DNA from: CAVQOB01 sp963714325
GTDB lineage: Bacteria; Pseudomonadota; Alphaproteobacteria; Rhizobiales; Hyphomicrobiaceae
Reading direction: 5' to 3'
DNA: 64,000 bases
Assembly: GCA_963714325.1 (NCBI GenBank)
Contig: CAVQOB010000010.1
Span: 186,001-250,000 of the forward strand
Shown: piece after piece, positions 42,491-56,079 of the stretch
How positions within the stretch are numbered: position 1 is the first letter of the stretch
Layout: the number at the start of each line of letters is the position of its first letter
Position numbers and translations under genes: made by a program
The notes under the pieces: model-generated
Database searches by the model: none
What the model was told of the DNA's origin: nothing
Seen by the model: the letters and a program-made list of their open reading frames with translations, nothing else

Positions 42491-43699
42491 CTACTCAATA
42501 ATCTTGACGACGACGCCGGCGCCGACGGTGCGGCCGCCTTCGCGGATCGCAAAGCGGACCTTCTCTTCCATCGCGATCGGCTGAACCAGTTCAACCGTCA
42601 CCGACACGTTGTCACCCGGCATCACCATCTCAGTGCCTTCGGCCAACTGAACCGTCCCCGTCACGTCGGTCGTGCGGAAGTAGAACTGCGGACGATAGTT
42701 GCCGAAGAACGGGGTATGACGACCACCCTCCTCCTTGGTCAGAATGTAGGCCTCTGCCGAGAACTTCTTGTGCGGCTTGATCGTGCCCGGCTTGCAGAGA
42801 ACCTGCCCGCGCTCAACCGCTTCCTTGTCAATGCCGCGCAGCAGGCAGCCGACGTTGTCGCCAGCCTCACCCTGATCCAGTAGCTTGCGGAACATTTCAA
42901 CGCCCGTGCAGGTCGACTTCTGCGTGTCGCGCAAGCCGACGATCTCGACTTCTTCGCCGACCTTCACGACGCCGCGCTCAATTCGTCCTGTCACAACAGT
43001 TCCACGACCGGAGATCGAGAACACGTCTTCGATCGGCATCAGGAACGGCTGATCCTTCGGACGATCCGGGATCGGAATGAACGTGTCCATCGCCTCGTAC
43101 AGCTTGAGGATCGCCTCATCCGCCAGGGGCCCCTTCTCGCCATTCAAGGCCTTGATCGCCGCACCGCGCACAACCGGCGTATCGTCGCCCGGGAACTGGT
43201 ACTTCGACAGCAGCTCGCGCACTTCCATCTCAACCAGATCGAGCAACTCAGCGTCTTCGACGACGTCGCACTTGTTCAAGAACACGACAACGCGGGGAAC
43301 GCCGACCTGACGCGCCAGCAGAATATGCTCCCGGGTCTGCGGCATCGGACCGTCAACCGCCGACACGACCAGGATCGCGCCGTCCATCTGGGCCGCACCC
43401 GTGATCATGTTCTTCACGTAGTCGGCGTGCCCGGGGCAATCGACGTGCGCGTAGTGGCGCTTTTCCGACGAATACTCGACGTGGCTGGTCGCGATGGTCA
43501 GGATCTTCGTCGGGTCGCGACGGCCCTGGCTTTCCGACGCCTTCGCCACTTCGTCATAGGCGATCGACGTCTTGGTCCAGCCGCGGTCGGCCGATACTTT
43601 CGTCAGCGCCGCCGTCAGCGTTGTCTTGCCGTGGTCAACGTGACCAATGGTGCCAACGTTGCAATGCGGCTTCTCGCGATTGAATTTTTCCTTGGCCAT
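42491..43699 (-). CDS. tuf: Elongation factor Tu, copy 1, with atypical switch I
   Basis: 402 residues (E. coli 394). EF-Tu carries aminoacyl-tRNA to the ribosome with GTP. G1 GHVDHGKT (19-26), G3 DCPGH (87-91), NKCD (142-145), domain 2 GRGTVVTGRIERG and domain 3 GGRHTPFFGNYRPQFYFRT are all normal. The switch I/effector stretch (about 49-76) is not: canonical [20 protein letters not shown] is replaced by KASESQGRRDPTKILTIATS then HVEY, about five residues longer and without R-G-I-T-I. The Mg-coordinating Thr is probably Thr68. The gene lies 176 bases after fusA. Copy 2 at 61043-62251 encodes the identical protein. Confidence 0.97.
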   Translation of the reverse strand: MAKEKFNREKPHCNVGTIGHVDHGKTTLTAALTKVSADRGWTKTSIAYDEVAKASESQGRRDPTKILTIATSHVEYSSEKRHYAHVDCPGHADYVKNMITGAAQMDGAILVVSAVDGPMPQTREHILLARQVGVPRVVVFLNKCDVVEDAELLDLVEMEVRELLSKYQFPGDDTPVVRGAAIKALNGEKGPLADEAILKLYEAMDTFIPIPDRPKDQPFLMPIEDVFSISGRGTVVTGRIERGVVKVGEEVEIVGLRDTQKSTCTGVEMFRKLLDQGEAGDNVGCLLRGIDKEAVERGQVLCKPGTIKPHKKFSAEAYILTKEEGGRHTPFFGNYRPQFYFRTTDVTGTVQLAEGTEMVMPGDNVSVTVELVQPIAMEEKVRFAIREGGRTVGAGVVVKIIE

Positions 43700-43875
43700 T
43701 GAAAGGCTCTCCTCTTCGTAACTTCCAGAATTTCTTATGCTGGAAGTCTTGCTTACCCTGTCCCAAACCGCGACCAGGAACGCCCCCGGCTACGGCTCAT
43801 ATTTCGTTCCTGAAACCCCAGCGACCGTCCGGCACAAGACCTCATCTCGACCAGTCAGTCCGGGAGCCTCTTGGC

Positions 43876-45969
43876 TCAGGCGTATTTCGCCTTGACCTCT
43901 TCGGCAACATTCCTCGGCACCTCGGCATAATGCGCGAATTGCATGGTATACGACGCACGCCCCGTCGACATGGAGCGCAACTGGCTGACGTAACCGAACA
44001 TGTTGGCCAGCGGCACGTTGGCTCGGATGACCGTCGCGTTACCGCGCATTTCCTGGTTCTTAATCTGCCCGCGGCGGCTGTTGATATCGCCGATGACACC
44101 ACCGACGAAATCGCCCGGCGTCACCACCTCGACGTCCATCACGGGCTCAAGGATTTTCACGCCGCCTTTGGCGCAAGCTTCCTTCATCGCCGCACGGGTT
44201 GCGATTTCGAAAGCGATCGCCGACGAATCCACTTCGTGGAAGGCGCCGTCAAACAACGTGACCTTCATGTCGACCAACGGGAAGCCGATCAGCACACCTG
44301 CATCCCAAACCGAATTGACGCCCTTTTCGACGCCAGGAATGTATTCCTTCGGGACGGTCCCGCCGACGATGTCAGCCTCGAATTCGTTGCCCTTACCGAC
44401 TTCGTTCGGCTCAAGGCGCAGCTTCACGCGCGCAAACTGCCCTGTGCCGCCGGTTTGCTTCTTGTGGGTGTAATCGATGTCCGTGGCCCGCGCGAGCAAC
44501 TCGCGATAGGCAACTTGCGGCGCGCCGACATTAGCTTCCACACCGTACGTGCGCTTCAGGATATCGACCTTGATGTCGAGATGAAGCTCGCCCATGCCCT
44601 TGAGGATGGTTTCACCCGACTCCTGATCGACTTGCACTCTGAACGAAGGGTCTTCCAACGCCATCGTGTGCAGCGCGATGGCCATCTTTTCCTGATCGGC
44701 CTTCGTCTTTGGCTCGATCTTCATTTCGATGACGGGATTGGGGAAGTCCATCTTTTCGAGAATGACCGGTTTCGAGGCGTCGCAAAGGGTCTCACCGGTG
44801 CGCGTATCCTTGAGGCCTGACAAGGCCACGATATCGCCCGCGAAGGCCTCCTTGATCTCTTCACGATCGGCGGCGTGCATGAGATACATGCGGCCCACAC
44901 GCTCCTTTTTATCGCGCGTGGTCTGCGCCAGCGCCATGCCGTTCTCCAGTTTGCCGGAATAGATCCGGCAGAACGTGATCGAGCCGACGTGCTCAAAGCT
45001 CATAATCTTGAAAGCGATCATCGACAGTGGATCGCTATCGATTGGACGGCGCAGCACTTCTGCGCCCGTCTTGACGTCAGTGCCAACGTAAGCTTCGCGA
45101 TCGGAAGGCGCCGGCAGGAAGTCTACGACAGCATCGAGCAGGGGCTGCACGCCCTTATTCTTGAAGGCCGAGCCGCACATCATCGGATAGAAGGCGCGCG
45201 TCACGGTTGCCTTGCGGATCAACCGGCGCAACGTGTCGTTGTCGGGCTCTTTGCCGCCGATCAGATAGGATTCCATCACCGTGTCGTCCATTTCGACAGC
45301 GGCTTCGATCATCGCCGCGCGGAATTCAACGGCCCTGTCCTTCAGATCAGCGGGGATTTCGCCGGTGACCATCTTGGCGTCCTTGCCGTCGCCATCCCAC
45401 GTCAGCGCCTTCATTTCGATAAGGTCGACGACGCCGGCGAATGACGCCTCAGCGCCGATCGGCAGCTGCAACGGCACTGCGCGCGCGCCAAGCTTGTCCT
45501 TGATGTCAGCGAGGCACATGTAAAAATCGGCACCCGTCTTGTCCATTTTATTGGAAAAGATGATGCGGGGCACGCCGTACTTATCGCCTTGACGCCAGAC
45601 CGTTTCTGTTTGCGGCTCGACCCCTTGGTTCGAATCGAGCACGCAGACCGCGCCATCGAGGACGCGCAGCGAGCGCTCCACTTCAATCGTGAAGTCGACG
45701 TGGCCCGGTGTATCAATGATGTTCAAACGACGCTTGCGACCATCCCGACCCGGCCAGAAGCACGTGGTCGCGGCCGACGTAATCGTAATCCCGCGCTCGG
45801 CTTCCTGCTCCATGAAATCCATGGTCGCGGCGCCATCGTGCACTTCGCCGATCTTGTACGACTTGCCGGTGTAATACAGGATGCGTTCGGTGGTCGTGGT
45901 TTTCCCAGCATCAATGTGAGCCATGATGCCGAAATTGCGGTAGTCCTCGATCGCGTACTGGCGAGCCAT
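43876..45969 (-). CDS. fusA: Elongation factor G
   Basis: 697 residues. GTPase domain: IMAHIDAGKTTTTERILYY (G1), switch I EAERGITITSAATTCFW in its canonical form, DTPGHVDFTIEVERSLR (G3) and FSNKMDKTGADF (G4). Domain IV has GGVIGDINSRRGQIKNQEMR. It drives ribosome translocation and, with RRF, recycling. 30 bases after rpsG in the str group. Confidence 0.99.
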   Translation of the reverse strand: MARQYAIEDYRNFGIMAHIDAGKTTTTERILYYTGKSYKIGEVHDGAATMDFMEQEAERGITITSAATTCFWPGRDGRKRRLNIIDTPGHVDFTIEVERSLRVLDGAVCVLDSNQGVEPQTETVWRQGDKYGVPRIIFSNKMDKTGADFYMCLADIKDKLGARAVPLQLPIGAEASFAGVVDLIEMKALTWDGDGKDAKMVTGEIPADLKDRAVEFRAAMIEAAVEMDDTVMESYLIGGKEPDNDTLRRLIRKATVTRAFYPMMCGSAFKNKGVQPLLDAVVDFLPAPSDREAYVGTDVKTGAEVLRRPIDSDPLSMIAFKIMSFEHVGSITFCRIYSGKLENGMALAQTTRDKKERVGRMYLMHAADREEIKEAFAGDIVALSGLKDTRTGETLCDASKPVILEKMDFPNPVIEMKIEPKTKADQEKMAIALHTMALEDPSFRVQVDQESGETILKGMGELHLDIKVDILKRTYGVEANVGAPQVAYRELLARATDIDYTHKKQTGGTGQFARVKLRLEPNEVGKGNEFEADIVGGTVPKEYIPGVEKGVNSVWDAGVLIGFPLVDMKVTLFDGAFHEVDSSAIAFEIATRAAMKEACAKGGVKILEPVMDVEVVTPGDFVGGVIGDINSRRGQIKNQEMRGNATVIRANVPLANMFGYVSQLRSMSTGRASYTMQFAHYAEVPRNVAEEVKAKYA

Positions 45970-45999
45970 TGGTCAGCCTCAGTGTCCGTTGTGCCGGGA

Positions 46000-46470
46000 T
46001 TACCAGCGATAATGCGAGAAAGCCCGGTTGGCTTCAGCCATCTTGTGCGTGTCTTCCCGCTTCTTGACGGCGGTGCCGCGATTGTTTGCGGCATCCATCA
46101 ACTCAGCCGACAAGCGCTCTTCCATCGTGTTTTCGTTCCGCGCACGGGCCGCCGCAATGATCCAACGGATCGCCAGGGCTTGACGGCGTTCAGAGCGAAC
46201 GTCGACCGGCACCTGATAGGTCGCGCCACCGACGCGACGCGAACGAACCTCGACCGACGGCATCACGTTCTCGAGTGCTGAATGGAACAGCTTGATCGGA
46301 TCCGCCTTTGCCTTCGTCTGCACGCGATCGAGCGCACCGTAGACGATGCCTTCAGCGACCGACTTCTTGCCCTCGTACATGATCGAATTCATGAACTTCG
46401 ACAAAATCAGATCGTTGAACTTCGGATCCGGATTGATCTCGCGCTTCTCTGCGCTGTGTCGACGCGACAT
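46000..46470 (-). CDS. rpsG: 30S ribosomal protein S7
   Basis: 156 residues. MSRRHSAEKREINPDPKFND, LILSKFMNSIMYEGKKSVAE, RSRRVGGATYQVPVDVRSER and KKREDTHKMAEANRAFSHYR. S7 starts assembly of the 30S head and, in E. coli, represses the str operon between rpsL and rpsG; here that gap is 110 bases (46471-46580), which could hold such a site, but no structure was confirmed. Confidence 0.99.
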   Translation of the reverse strand: MSRRHSAEKREINPDPKFNDLILSKFMNSIMYEGKKSVAEGIVYGALDRVQTKAKADPIKLFHSALENVMPSVEVRSRRVGGATYQVPVDVRSERRQALAIRWIIAAARARNENTMEERLSAELMDAANNRGTAVKKREDTHKMAEANRAFSHYRW

Positions 46471-46580
46471 GACGCTCTTCCTTCTCGCTTCTCAATCTAC
46501 CGGGATGCCGCGACGACAACCGGAGAAAAACCATCAGCGCGCACCCGGCTGGTTGACCCAGCCCAGGTGCCGCCACCCAC

Positions 46581-46952
46581 TTATTTCGGACGCTTTGCGC
46601 CGTACTTTGAACGACGCTGCCGACGCGCGCTAACACCCTGGGTGTCGAGAACGCCGCGAATGATGTGATAGCGAACACCGGGCAAATCCTTAACGCGGCC
46701 GCCACGGATCATCACGACCGAGTGCTCTTGGAGGTTATGGCCCTCACCAGGAATGTAGCCGATCACCTCAAATCCGTTCGTCAACCGAACCTTTGCAACC
46801 TTACGCAAGGCTGAGTTCGGCTTCTTCGGCGTCGTGGTGTAAACGCGCGTACAAACGCCGCGCTTCTGCGGGCACGACTGCATATGGCGCGACTTCTCGC
46901 GATACGTCTTGGCAATCCGGGGCTTCCGGATGAGCTGCTGAATGGTCGGCAT
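46581..46952 (-). CDS. rpsL: 30S ribosomal protein S12
   Basis: 123 residues. MPTIQQLIRKPRIAKTYREK, CTRVYTTTPKKPNSALRKVA and MIRGGRVKDLPGVRYHIIRG. The two lysines at which streptomycin resistance usually arises (in TTPKKPNS and GRVKDLPG) are wild-type. S12 monitors codon-anticodon pairing in the decoding centre. It is the first gene of the str group, behind a leader of about 240 bases. Confidence 0.99.
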   Translation of the reverse strand: MPTIQQLIRKPRIAKTYREKSRHMQSCPQKRGVCTRVYTTTPKKPNSALRKVAKVRLTNGFEVIGYIPGEGHNLQEHSVVMIRGGRVKDLPGVRYHIIRGVLDTQGVSARRQRRSKYGAKRPK

Positions 46953-47199
46953 ACGCCTCGATCCACCTCTATGGCCCGCGCACGGTTACGCAGGCGGCAA
47001 AACCAACTGGCCGAGACATCGGCTGCCCGACGTTCCGACCGCAAACCAGAGGATCGTGCGCAGCCGGAGCTGCCCAAGATCTTGGCCCAATAATGTCCTC
47101 TGCTTGACGTACGGCAGCGTTTAGACCGGGTTGAGCGTTATCCTATAGACACGCGCAAAAACCCAAGTAAGGCCTACCACCTACCGTGAGAGTGGTCGG
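46953..47199 (-). other. Leader of the str (rpsL) operon
   Basis: Sequence between the probable start point near 47193 and the rpsL ATG; no credible gene. The strand reads a short CTTGGGCAGCTCCGG CTGCG-type inverted segment and ends TGGATCGAGGCGT before the ATG. No ribosomal-protein-binding fold was recognised, but the length suggests leader control. Confidence 0.4.
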
Positions 47200-47228
47200 G
47201 TTATATACACAGTGTAACCGAACGTCAA
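47200..47228 (-). promoter_or_regulatory. Strong sigma-70-type promoter for the rpsL operon
   Basis: On the minus strand, -35 TTGACG (complement of 47223-47228), exactly 17 bases, then -10 TATAAC (complement of 47200-47205). The predicted start is near 47193, giving a leader of about 240 bases before rpsL. The match and spacing are the best in the window. It lies downstream of the rpoC terminator, so the str-S10-spc group is started independently of rpoBC. Confidence 0.8.
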
Positions 47229-47295
47229 CACCGCTTGACAGGAGTATTTGAACTATTTCGCCGCAGGTCCATGGCTCAGGGCATTGGTCAAACGG

Positions 47296-47326
47296 AAAGG
47301 CCGCCCGACGAAGCCGAGCGGCCTTT
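47296..47326 (-). terminator. Terminator after rpoC
   Basis: A perfect 9-base stem, AAAGGCCGC (47296-47304) with GCGGCCTTT (47318-47326), around a 13-base loop that can itself pair. Minus-strand transcripts continue as TTTCCGTTT. It lies 35 bases after the rpoC stop and before the rpsL promoter. Confidence 0.8.
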
Positions 47327-47360
47327 TGCATACATGTAACAGCGTAAGTTCTACCGCAAA

Positions 47361-50300
47361 TTATTCAGCTGCTGCTTCCTCTGCTGGACGACGCCGACGG
47401 CGGGTTGCGGGAGCCGTTTCCTCGGTTCCGTCAGCAGCGATGACCGCTGCCTTGCCGTCGCTCGACTTGGCATTTTCCTTGGCAATCAACTCGTCGCGCT
47501 TAGCAGCGATCTTGCGGATGCGGCGCAGCATGCCGCCGGTACCAGCCGGGATCAGGCGGCCGACAATCACATTCTCCTTGAGGCCTTCCAGCATATCAGC
47601 CTTGCCATTGACGGCCGCGTCAGTGAGGACGCGGGTCGTTTCCTGGAAGGATGCGGCCGAGATAAACGATTTGGTCTGCAGCGATGCCTTGGTGATGCCG
47701 AGCAGAACCGGTTTTGCGGTCGCCGGGCGCTTACCAGACTTCTCAATCAAGCCATTCTTTTCGTCAAACTCCAACTTGTCGATCTGTTCGCCCTTGAGGA
47801 AATCGGTCTCGCCGGGATCTTCGACCTCAACCTTCTGCAGCATCTGGCGGACGATCACTTCGATATGCTTGTCGTTGATCGTCACACCTTGCAGTCGATA
47901 GACGTCTTGAATTTCGTTGATCAGATAGTTCGCGAGTTCCTCGACGCCCTTGATCGCGAGAATGTCATGCGGCGCAGGGTGACCGTCATAAACAAAGTCA
48001 CCCTTTTCAATCCGGTCACCGTGTTGGACCGCGAGGCTTTTTCCGCGCGGAATGAGATACTCAACGGCAGTGAGGCTTTCGTCATCCGGCTTGATGTGGA
48101 TGCGCTGCTTGTTCTTATAGTCCTTGCCGAACTCCACCATCCCGGAGATTTCCGCGATAATCGCATGGTCTTTAGGACGGCGTGCTTCGAACAGTTCCGC
48201 AACGCGTGGCAAACCGCCGGTGATGTCGCCGGTCTTGGCGGATGCCAGCGGAATTCGTGCAAGCACGTCGCCAGCCTTCACCTTCTGACCAGGCTCCGCC
48301 GACAGGACGGCATCGACCGAGAGCAGGTAGCGCGCATCAACGCCGCGCGCGACCTTGATCGGTTTGCCGTTCTTCGAATCCTTCACGAGCAATGCCGGTT
48401 TCAGCTCCGAACCACGGGGACTTGCGCGCCAATCCATGATGACACGATTGGTGGTTCCTTTGACCTCGTCCGTCTGCTCCTTCATCGATAGCCCCTCAAC
48501 GAGATCCTCGATATCGACAATACCGTCGACTTCCGTCAGGATTGGACGTGTGTAGGGGTCCCACTGCGCCAGACGCGTGCCGCGCTTGACGGTATCGTTT
48601 TCGTCGACGTGCAGACGCGCGCCGTAAGGCAATTTCTGGACGGCCAGTTCCTTGCCACCTGGGTCGACCACCACCATTGCCATGTTGCGCGCCATGGCAA
48701 TGAGATGCCCGGTGCTATTGCGCACGATGTTGCGGTTCCGAATCTTGATCGTACCGTTGAAGTTGCTCTCCATGAACGAGCTGTCGACAAGCTGCGCGGT
48801 TCCGCCGATATGGAACGTGCGCATCGTCAGCTGCGTGCCAGGCTCACCGATCGACTGGGCCGCAATGACGCCAACGGCCTCACCGATGTTCACAGGCGTG
48901 CCGCGGGCGAGATCGCGCCCGTAACACTTGCCGCAGACACCGTTGATCGTCTCACAGGTCAGCACCGAACGGATGCGCACTTCTTGTACTTGTGCCTTCT
49001 CGATGGCTTCGATCTGGCGCTCTTCGAGGAGAGTGCCGATCTTGACGATGACGGCCTTGCTGACGGGGTCGAGGATGTCCTCCGCTGCGGTTCGGCCAAG
49101 CACGCGGTGACCGAGCGAAACGATGACGGTACCAGCGTCGACAACCGCCTGGACGTTGATCCCGCCATCGGTACCGCAGTCTTCCTCCGAGATGATCGCA
49201 TCCTGTGCAACGTCGACGAGACGACGCGTCAGGTAACCCGAGTTCGCGGTCTTCAAAGCCGTATCTGCAAGGCCCTTGCGTGCACCGTGCGTCGAGTTGA
49301 AGTACTCAAGCACCGAGAGGCCTTCTTTGAAGTTCGACAGGATCGGCGTTTCAATGATCTCGCCTGACGGTTTGGTCATCAGCCCGCGCATACCCGCCAA
49401 CTGACGCATCTGCTTTTCCGAGCCGCGCGCACCAGAGTGAGCCATCATGTAGACTGAGTTGACCGGCAGCGTGCGCCCGGTCGCCTTGTCGATGTGAATG
49501 GCCGAAATCCTGTCCATCATCTCCTTGGCGATCTGGTCTGTGCAGCGCGACCAGGCATCAACGACCTTGTTGTACTTCTCGAGCTGCGTAATGAGGCCAT
49601 CATTATACTGTTGCTCGTACTCGCGCACGAGCGTTGCGGTTTGCCCGATGAACTTCTGTTTCGTCTCGGGGATCACCATGTCGTCCTTGCCGAACGAGAT
49701 GCCGGCCTTGAACGCGTGGTAGAACCCGAGCCCCATGATCCGGTCGCAGAAAATCACCGTCTCCTTCTGACCGCAGTTGCGGTAGACGGCGTCAATCAGG
49801 CCAGAAATATTCTTCTTCGTCAGCAACTGGTTGACCAGGCTGAACTTCACGCCCGGTTTCCGCGGCAACAGCTGGCCGAGCAACATGCGGCCCGGCGTCG
49901 TCTCGTGAACCTCAACCACTTCCTTGCCATCAACGCCGATCGCGGTGAAGCGACCTTTGATCTTGGCGTGCAGCGTCACGAAGCCAGCGGCGACCGCCTG
50001 TTCAAGCTCGGCGATCGAGCCCAGCAGCATGCCCTCACCGGGCTCCTTATCGCGCTGGATCGAGAGGTAATAGAGCCCAAGCACGATATCCTGCGACGGC
50101 ACGATAATCGGTTGTCCGTTCGCGGGATGCAGAATGTTGTTTGTCGACATCATCAGCACGCGCGCTTCAAGCTGTGCTTCGAGCGACAGCGGCACGTGGA
50201 CCGCCATCTGGTCGCCGTCGAAGTCGGCATTGAACGCCGCGCACACCAGCGGATGCAGCTGGATTGCCTTACCTTCGATCAACATCGGTTCGAACGCCTG

Positions 50301-51605
50301 GATGCCCAACCGGTGCAGCGTCGGCGCGCGGTTCAGCAGTACGGGATGCTCGCGAATGACCTCGTCGAGGACGTCCCAGACCTCGGGCTTTTCCTTTTCG
50401 ACGAGCTTCTTCGCCTGCTTGACGGTGGCCGCCTGCCCGAGCGCCTGCAACCGGGCATAGATGAACGGCTTGAACAGTTCCAATGCCATTTTCTTTGGCA
50501 AACCGCATTGATGCAGCTTGAGTTCAGGGCCAACCACGATCACCGACCGACCAGAATAATCGACGCGCTTGCCGAGCAGGTTCTGCCGGAAGCGGCCCTG
50601 TTTGCCCTTCAGCATGTCGGCGAGCGACTTCAACGGACGCTTATTGGCGCCGGTAATGACGCGGCCGCGGCGGCCGTTGTCGAACAGTGCGTCGACCGAC
50701 TCCTGCAGCATACGCTTTTCGTTACGGATGATGATGTCGGGCGCGCGCAGTTCCATCAGCCGCTTCAAGCGGTTGTTGCGATTGATCACACGACGATAGA
50801 GATCGTTGAGATCGGACGTTGCGAAGCGGCCGCCATCGAGCGGCACGAGCGGACGCAGTTCCGGCGGAATGACCGGCACGACGGTCAGAATCATCCACTC
50901 TGGCTTGTTGCCGGATTCGAGGAACGCCTCGATGACCTTCAGCCGCTTGCCGAGCTTCTTCGGCTTGAGATCAGTTGTCGACTCCGCAATCTCCTGGCGC
51001 AGATCGATGGCCAATTTGGCCAGATCCAGGCCCATCAGGAGTTCGCGAATGGCTTCCGCGCCGATGCCGGCGGTGAAGCTGTCCTGGCCGAACTCCTCGA
51101 CGGCCTGAGAATACTGCTCTTCCGTCAGCAGCTGCTTTTCGCGGAACGTCGTCACGCCCGGCTCGAGAACGATGTAGTTCTCGAAATAGAGCACGCGCTC
51201 CAGGTCCTTGAGCGTCATGTCGACCATCAGGCCGATCCGGCTTGGCAGCGATTTCAGGAACCAGATGTGAGCCACGGGTGCTGCCAGCTCGATGTGCCCC
51301 ATGCGCTCCCGGCGCACTTTGGCGAGCGTCACTTCAACGCCGCACTTTTCGCAGATCAGGCCCTTGTACTTCATTCGCTTGTACTTGCCGCACAAGCATT
51401 CGTAGTCCTTGATCGGGCCAAAAATTCGGGCGCAGAACAGCCCATCGCGTTCAGGCTTGAAGGTCCGGTAGTTGATCGTTTCCGGCTTCTTTATCTCGCC
51501 GTAGGACCACGACATGATGTCGTCCGGGCTCGCGATCGTGATCTTGATCTGATCGAACGTCGGAGCGGCGACCTGCTGTTTGAAGAGGTTGGTGATCTCG
51601 TTCAT
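47361..51605 (-). CDS. rpoC: RNA polymerase beta-prime subunit
   Basis: 1414 residues (E. coli 1407). The N-terminal zinc site is CLCGKYKRMKYKGLICEKCG; the catalytic magnesium loop is AFNADFDGDQMAVHVPL (around 455-470); a bridge/trigger-helix region includes MAHSGARGSEKQMRQLAGMR. The second zinc cluster CETINGVCGKCYGRDLARG and the C-terminal QEVYRLQGVTINDKHIEVIV-type block (here QDVYRLQGV) are present. The last 30 residues are an Arg/Ala/Glu tail. It forms the polymerase core with RpoB and RpoA. 137 bases after rpoB. Confidence 0.99.
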   Translation of the reverse strand: MNEITNLFKQQVAAPTFDQIKITIASPDDIMSWSYGEIKKPETINYRTFKPERDGLFCARIFGPIKDYECLCGKYKRMKYKGLICEKCGVEVTLAKVRRERMGHIELAAPVAHIWFLKSLPSRIGLMVDMTLKDLERVLYFENYIVLEPGVTTFREKQLLTEEQYSQAVEEFGQDSFTAGIGAEAIRELLMGLDLAKLAIDLRQEIAESTTDLKPKKLGKRLKVIEAFLESGNKPEWMILTVVPVIPPELRPLVPLDGGRFATSDLNDLYRRVINRNNRLKRLMELRAPDIIIRNEKRMLQESVDALFDNGRRGRVITGANKRPLKSLADMLKGKQGRFRQNLLGKRVDYSGRSVIVVGPELKLHQCGLPKKMALELFKPFIYARLQALGQAATVKQAKKLVEKEKPEVWDVLDEVIREHPVLLNRAPTLHRLGIQAFEPMLIEGKAIQLHPLVCAAFNADFDGDQMAVHVPLSLEAQLEARVLMMSTNNILHPANGQPIIVPSQDIVLGLYYLSIQRDKEPGEGMLLGSIAELEQAVAAGFVTLHAKIKGRFTAIGVDGKEVVEVHETTPGRMLLGQLLPRKPGVKFSLVNQLLTKKNISGLIDAVYRNCGQKETVIFCDRIMGLGFYHAFKAGISFGKDDMVIPETKQKFIGQTATLVREYEQQYNDGLITQLEKYNKVVDAWSRCTDQIAKEMMDRISAIHIDKATGRTLPVNSVYMMAHSGARGSEKQMRQLAGMRGLMTKPSGEIIETPILSNFKEGLSVLEYFNSTHGARKGLADTALKTANSGYLTRRLVDVAQDAIISEEDCGTDGGINVQAVVDAGTVIVSLGHRVLGRTAAEDILDPVSKAVIVKIGTLLEERQIEAIEKAQVQEVRIRSVLTCETINGVCGKCYGRDLARGTPVNIGEAVGVIAAQSIGEPGTQLTMRTFHIGGTAQLVDSSFMESNFNGTIKIRNRNIVRNSTGHLIAMARNMAMVVVDPGGKELAVQKLPYGARLHVDENDTVKRGTRLAQWDPYTRPILTEVDGIVDIEDLVEGLSMKEQTDEVKGTTNRVIMDWRASPRGSELKPALLVKDSKNGKPIKVARGVDARYLLSVDAVLSAEPGQKVKAGDVLARIPLASAKTGDITGGLPRVAELFEARRPKDHAIIAEISGMVEFGKDYKNKQRIHIKPDDESLTAVEYLIPRGKSLAVQHGDRIEKGDFVYDGHPAPHDILAIKGVEELANYLINEIQDVYRLQGVTINDKHIEVIVRQMLQKVEVEDPGETDFLKGEQIDKLEFDEKNGLIEKSGKRPATAKPVLLGITKASLQTKSFISAASFQETTRVLTDAAVNGKADMLEGLKENVIVGRLIPAGTGGMLRRIRKIAAKRDELIAKENAKSSDGKAAVIAADGTEETAPATRRRRRPAEEAAAE

Positions 51606-51742
51606 CGGTTCTCTCCTCGGCGGATGGTGGGGCGACCCAGCCGCATCATTTCGTTCGCATCTTGCGCGGAACCACGACCCGACGGTCCCGCGTCATCGGT
51701 GCCGCGGCAAAAACCACGACACCATTTCCTGCTAACAATGCA

Positions 51743-55891
<4,149 letters not shown>

Positions 55892-56037
55892 GTCCAATCC
55901 TCGTCGCGCGCTTGGGGTCGCCCCCAGTGATTGAGCCGTCAGCAGCGCTATCCCTGCCGGCCTTGCCTAGATAACGGCTTGCCGGAGAACTCGGACGCAA
56001 GGGCTGCATCACTCAAGTTTTCCGGGAAACCGTCAGT

Positions 56038-56076
56038 CGATCCTCTCCCCGTGGCGGACCACGGGGAGAGGGATCG
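56038..56076 (-). promoter_or_regulatory. Long perfect hairpin between rplL and rpoB (attenuator or processing site)
   Basis: CCTCTCCCCGTGG (56042-56054) and CCACGGGGAGAGG (56059-56071) are exactly complementary, a 13-base stem with a 4-base loop; CGAT (56038-56041) and ATCG (56073-56076) extend it after one bulged base. It begins three bases after the rplL stop. No T-run follows, so it is not a normal terminator. In E. coli this gap holds an attenuator and an RNase III site, which is the likely parallel. Confidence 0.7.
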
Positions 56077-56079
56077 GCG

